From: an uncultured Bacteroidales bacterium
GTDB taxonomy: Bacteria > Bacteroidota > Bacteroidia > Bacteroidales > P3
Direction of reading: 5' to 3'
Assembly: GCA_937876865.1 (NCBI GenBank)
Contig: CALEFF010000028.1
Coordinates: 1 to 64,000 of the forward strand
Length of the DNA: 64,000 nt
The first letter of the stretch is position 1, and each line of letters begins with the position of its first letter. The notes beneath the pieces are model-generated. The model was not told the origin of the DNA. It worked only from the letters and a program-made list of their open reading frames with translations, and did not search any database. The translations under genes were made by a program, and so were the position numbers. Below, one piece after another: positions 62,680 through 64,000 of the stretch.

Positions 62680-64000
62680 TTACTTGTAATTTCTTTGTTG
62701 AACTTTAATAAACTCGTAATTTAATTCTTCTTTATGTAATTGTGGTTCGTTTCCTTCACCTTGGTATTCCCAAGCTCCAACATACATAAATTGTTCATCG
62801 TTTCTCTTTGCTTCTCCTTCTTCTGTTTGATGTTCTTCACGGAAGTGTCCTCCACAACTTTCTTCTCTGTGTAAAGCATCTTTTGCCATAAGTTGTGCAA
62901 GTTCAATATGGTCAGAGAATCTCAATGCTTTTTCTAATTCTGGGTTCATTGAAGAAGTATCTCCTGTGATTCTAACATTCGCCCAGAAGTCTTCTTGCAA
63001 CGCTTTGAGCATTGGAATTGCTTCTTGTAAGCCTTGAGCTGTTCTTCCCATACCAACTTTATTCCACATTATGTGTCCTAATTCTTTTTGGAAAGTATCT
63101 ACACTCTTATTTCCTTTTATTGACATTAGCTTTTCTATTTTTGCTGCTACTGCTTTTTCTGCTTCGTCAAATTCTGGAACAGTTGTTGGTATTGGTTGAG
63201 AATAAATTTCTTTTGAAAGGTAATTTTGAATTGTGTAAGGCAAAACGAAGTATCCATCTGCTAAACCTTGCATCAATGCAGAAGCACCTAAACGGTTTGC
63301 TCCGTGATCTGAGAAATTTGCTTCACCTGCTGCAAATAATCCTTCGATTGTTGTTTGTAATTCATAGTCTACCCATAATCCTCCCATTGTATAGTGAACA
63401 GCAGGATAAATCATCATTGGTGTTTCGTAAGGATTTTGTGCTGTAATTTTTTCATACATTTGGAATAAGTTTCCATATCTTGCTTCTACTTTGTCTTTTC
63501 CAAGACGTTTGATTGCAGAAGAAAAATCAAGATATACGGCTTGACCTGTTCCTACGCCATAACCTGCATCGCATCTTTCTTTTGCTGCTCTTGATGCTAT
63601 ATCTCTTGGCACTAAGTTACCAAATGCAGGATAACGTCTTTCCAAATAGTAATCTCTGTCCTCTTCTTTTATATCTGTTGGTTTAAGTTTTCCTGCTCTG
63701 ATTGCTTCTGAGTCTTCTATTTTCTTAGGAACCCAAATTCTTCCGTCATTACGTAAACTTTCACTCATAAGAGTTAATTTTGATTGATAGTCTCCGTGAA
63801 CTGGAATACAAGTTGGGTGAATTTGAACATAACAAGGATTTGCAAAACATGCACCTTTTTTGTAGCATTGCCAAGCTGCTGAACCATTTGAGTTCATTGC
63901 GTTTGTAGAAAGGAAATAAACGTTTCCATATCCTCCTGTTGCTACAATTACTGCGTGGCCAAACCAACGTTCTAATTTACCTGTTTGTAAATCTCTTGTG
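62680..64000 (-). CDS. frdA: Succinate dehydrogenase/fumarate reductase flavoprotein subunit, 5' part beyond window
   Basis: The frame continues through the right edge, with internal codons reading [20 protein letters not shown] before an internal Met at 63897, so the N-terminal FAD-binding part is missing only because the window ends. Visible blocks are [20 protein letters not shown] with [15 protein letters not shown] (catalytic region), [35 protein letters not shown] and [17 protein letters not shown] helical segment ([20 protein letters not shown]). It carries FAD and the succinate/fumarate site. Operon with frdB downstream. Confidence 0.95.
   Translation of the reverse strand, partial: TRDLQTGKLERWFGHAVIVATGGYGNVYFLSTNAMNSNGSAAWQCYKKGACFANPCYVQIHPTCIPVHGDYQSKLTLMSESLRNDGRIWVPKKIEDSEAIRAGKLKPTDIKEEDRDYYLERRYPAFGNLVPRDIASRAAKERCDAGYGVGTGQAVYLDFSSAIKRLGKDKVEARYGNLFQMYEKITAQNPYETPMMIYPAVHYTMGGLWVDYELQTTIEGLFAAGEANFSDHGANRLGASALMQGLADGYFVLPYTIQNYLSKEIYSQPIPTTVPEFDEAEKAVAAKIEKLMSIKGNKSVDTFQKELGHIMWNKVGMGRTAQGLQEAIPMLKALQEDFWANVRITGDTSSMNPELEKALRFSDHIELAQLMAKDALHREESCGGHFREEHQTEEGEAKRNDEQFMYVGAWEYQGEGNEPQLHKEELNYEFIKVQQRNYK

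Noticed and set aside
62680..63897. frdA as a complete 405-residue gene starting at 63897
   Set aside because: The frame is open through the window edge with conserved flavoprotein sequence upstream of that Met; it is cut by the window, not short.

Overview
The window reads as AT-rich (by eye about one third G+C) chromosomal DNA of a member of the Bacteroidota, most likely an uncultured Bacteroidales. Three things support this. The gene set fits: GWxTD protein, DUF1599-folP neighbourhood, PepSY lipoprotein beside a two-component system, short arginine decarboxylase, LPP20 and PEGA proteins, SecA of about 1,100 residues, and FrdA/FrdB-type succinate dehydrogenase subunits. Signal peptides often end in '-AQ' or a lipobox. 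At least 16 genes are preceded by a -7 element of the form TAnnTTTG, the Bacteroidota housekeeping promoter, often only 10-40 bases from the start codon. I see no tRNA, rRNA, CRISPR array, integrase or intact insertion sequence.

Layout. 1-660: a truncated histidine phosphatase in higher-GC DNA that breaks off near base 470, followed by a headless surface-protein gene (665-2074). 2090-11084 (+): OmpA/PD40 envelope protein, polyprenol-phosphate sugar transferase, DPP4-like peptidase, riboflavin synthase, HflX, MscS and a UPF0104 membrane protein. 11171-12621 (-): an AbiEi/AbiEii type IV toxin-antitoxin pair. 12804-16117 (-): small lipoprotein, DUF4143-type ATPase with a four-copy iteron operator, and a CoA-transferase. 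16228-21125: nitroreductase, orphan ABC permease, DoxX and DUF1599 genes, then divergent folP-dacA. 21098-24884 (-): LptF/G-type permease plus two glycosyltransferases. 25056-28345 (-): PepSY lipoprotein, sensor kinase/response regulator, FKBP lipoprotein. 28525-31431 (+): arginine decarboxylase and aspartase. 31622-39338 (-): lipocalin, TadA-SpoT, GT2, GWxTD protein and ribosomal protein S1. 39512-44187: aldehyde dehydrogenase, esterase-like hydrolase, rRNA/tRNA methyltransferase and rpsF-rpsR-rplI. 44289-50063 (-): secA, O-antigen ligase-like protein and Wzz-like protein. 50226-61325 (-): a seven-gene envelope operon. 61929-64000 (-): frdB/sdhB and the 3' part of frdA/sdhA.

The best candidate for an undescribed system is the 11-kb operon at 61325-50226. 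In transcription order it encodes a lipoprotein with three fibronectin-like repeats and a seven-blade WD40 propeller made of near-identical 42-residue repeats, a PEGA protein ending in an outer-membrane beta-barrel, a PEGA protein ending in a second WD40 propeller, three LPP20-like exported proteins (one a lipoprotein, one with a C-terminal NTF2-like domain), and an exported transglutaminase-fold protein with an intact Cys-His-Asp triad. Every product has an export signal, and coding gaps are mostly under 75 bases. A consensus promoter sits 258 bases upstream, and the leader contains a 119-base imperfect inverted repeat. I read this as an envelope complex that binds or cross-links something through repeat surfaces; the biochemical role is unknown.

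A second window-wide signal is a family of AT-rich intergenic arrays built on a CAAAGAA(ATAATT) core with spacing near 20 bases. Eight arrays are listed below; they lie between unrelated genes and in one case run into the 3' end of a coding sequence.
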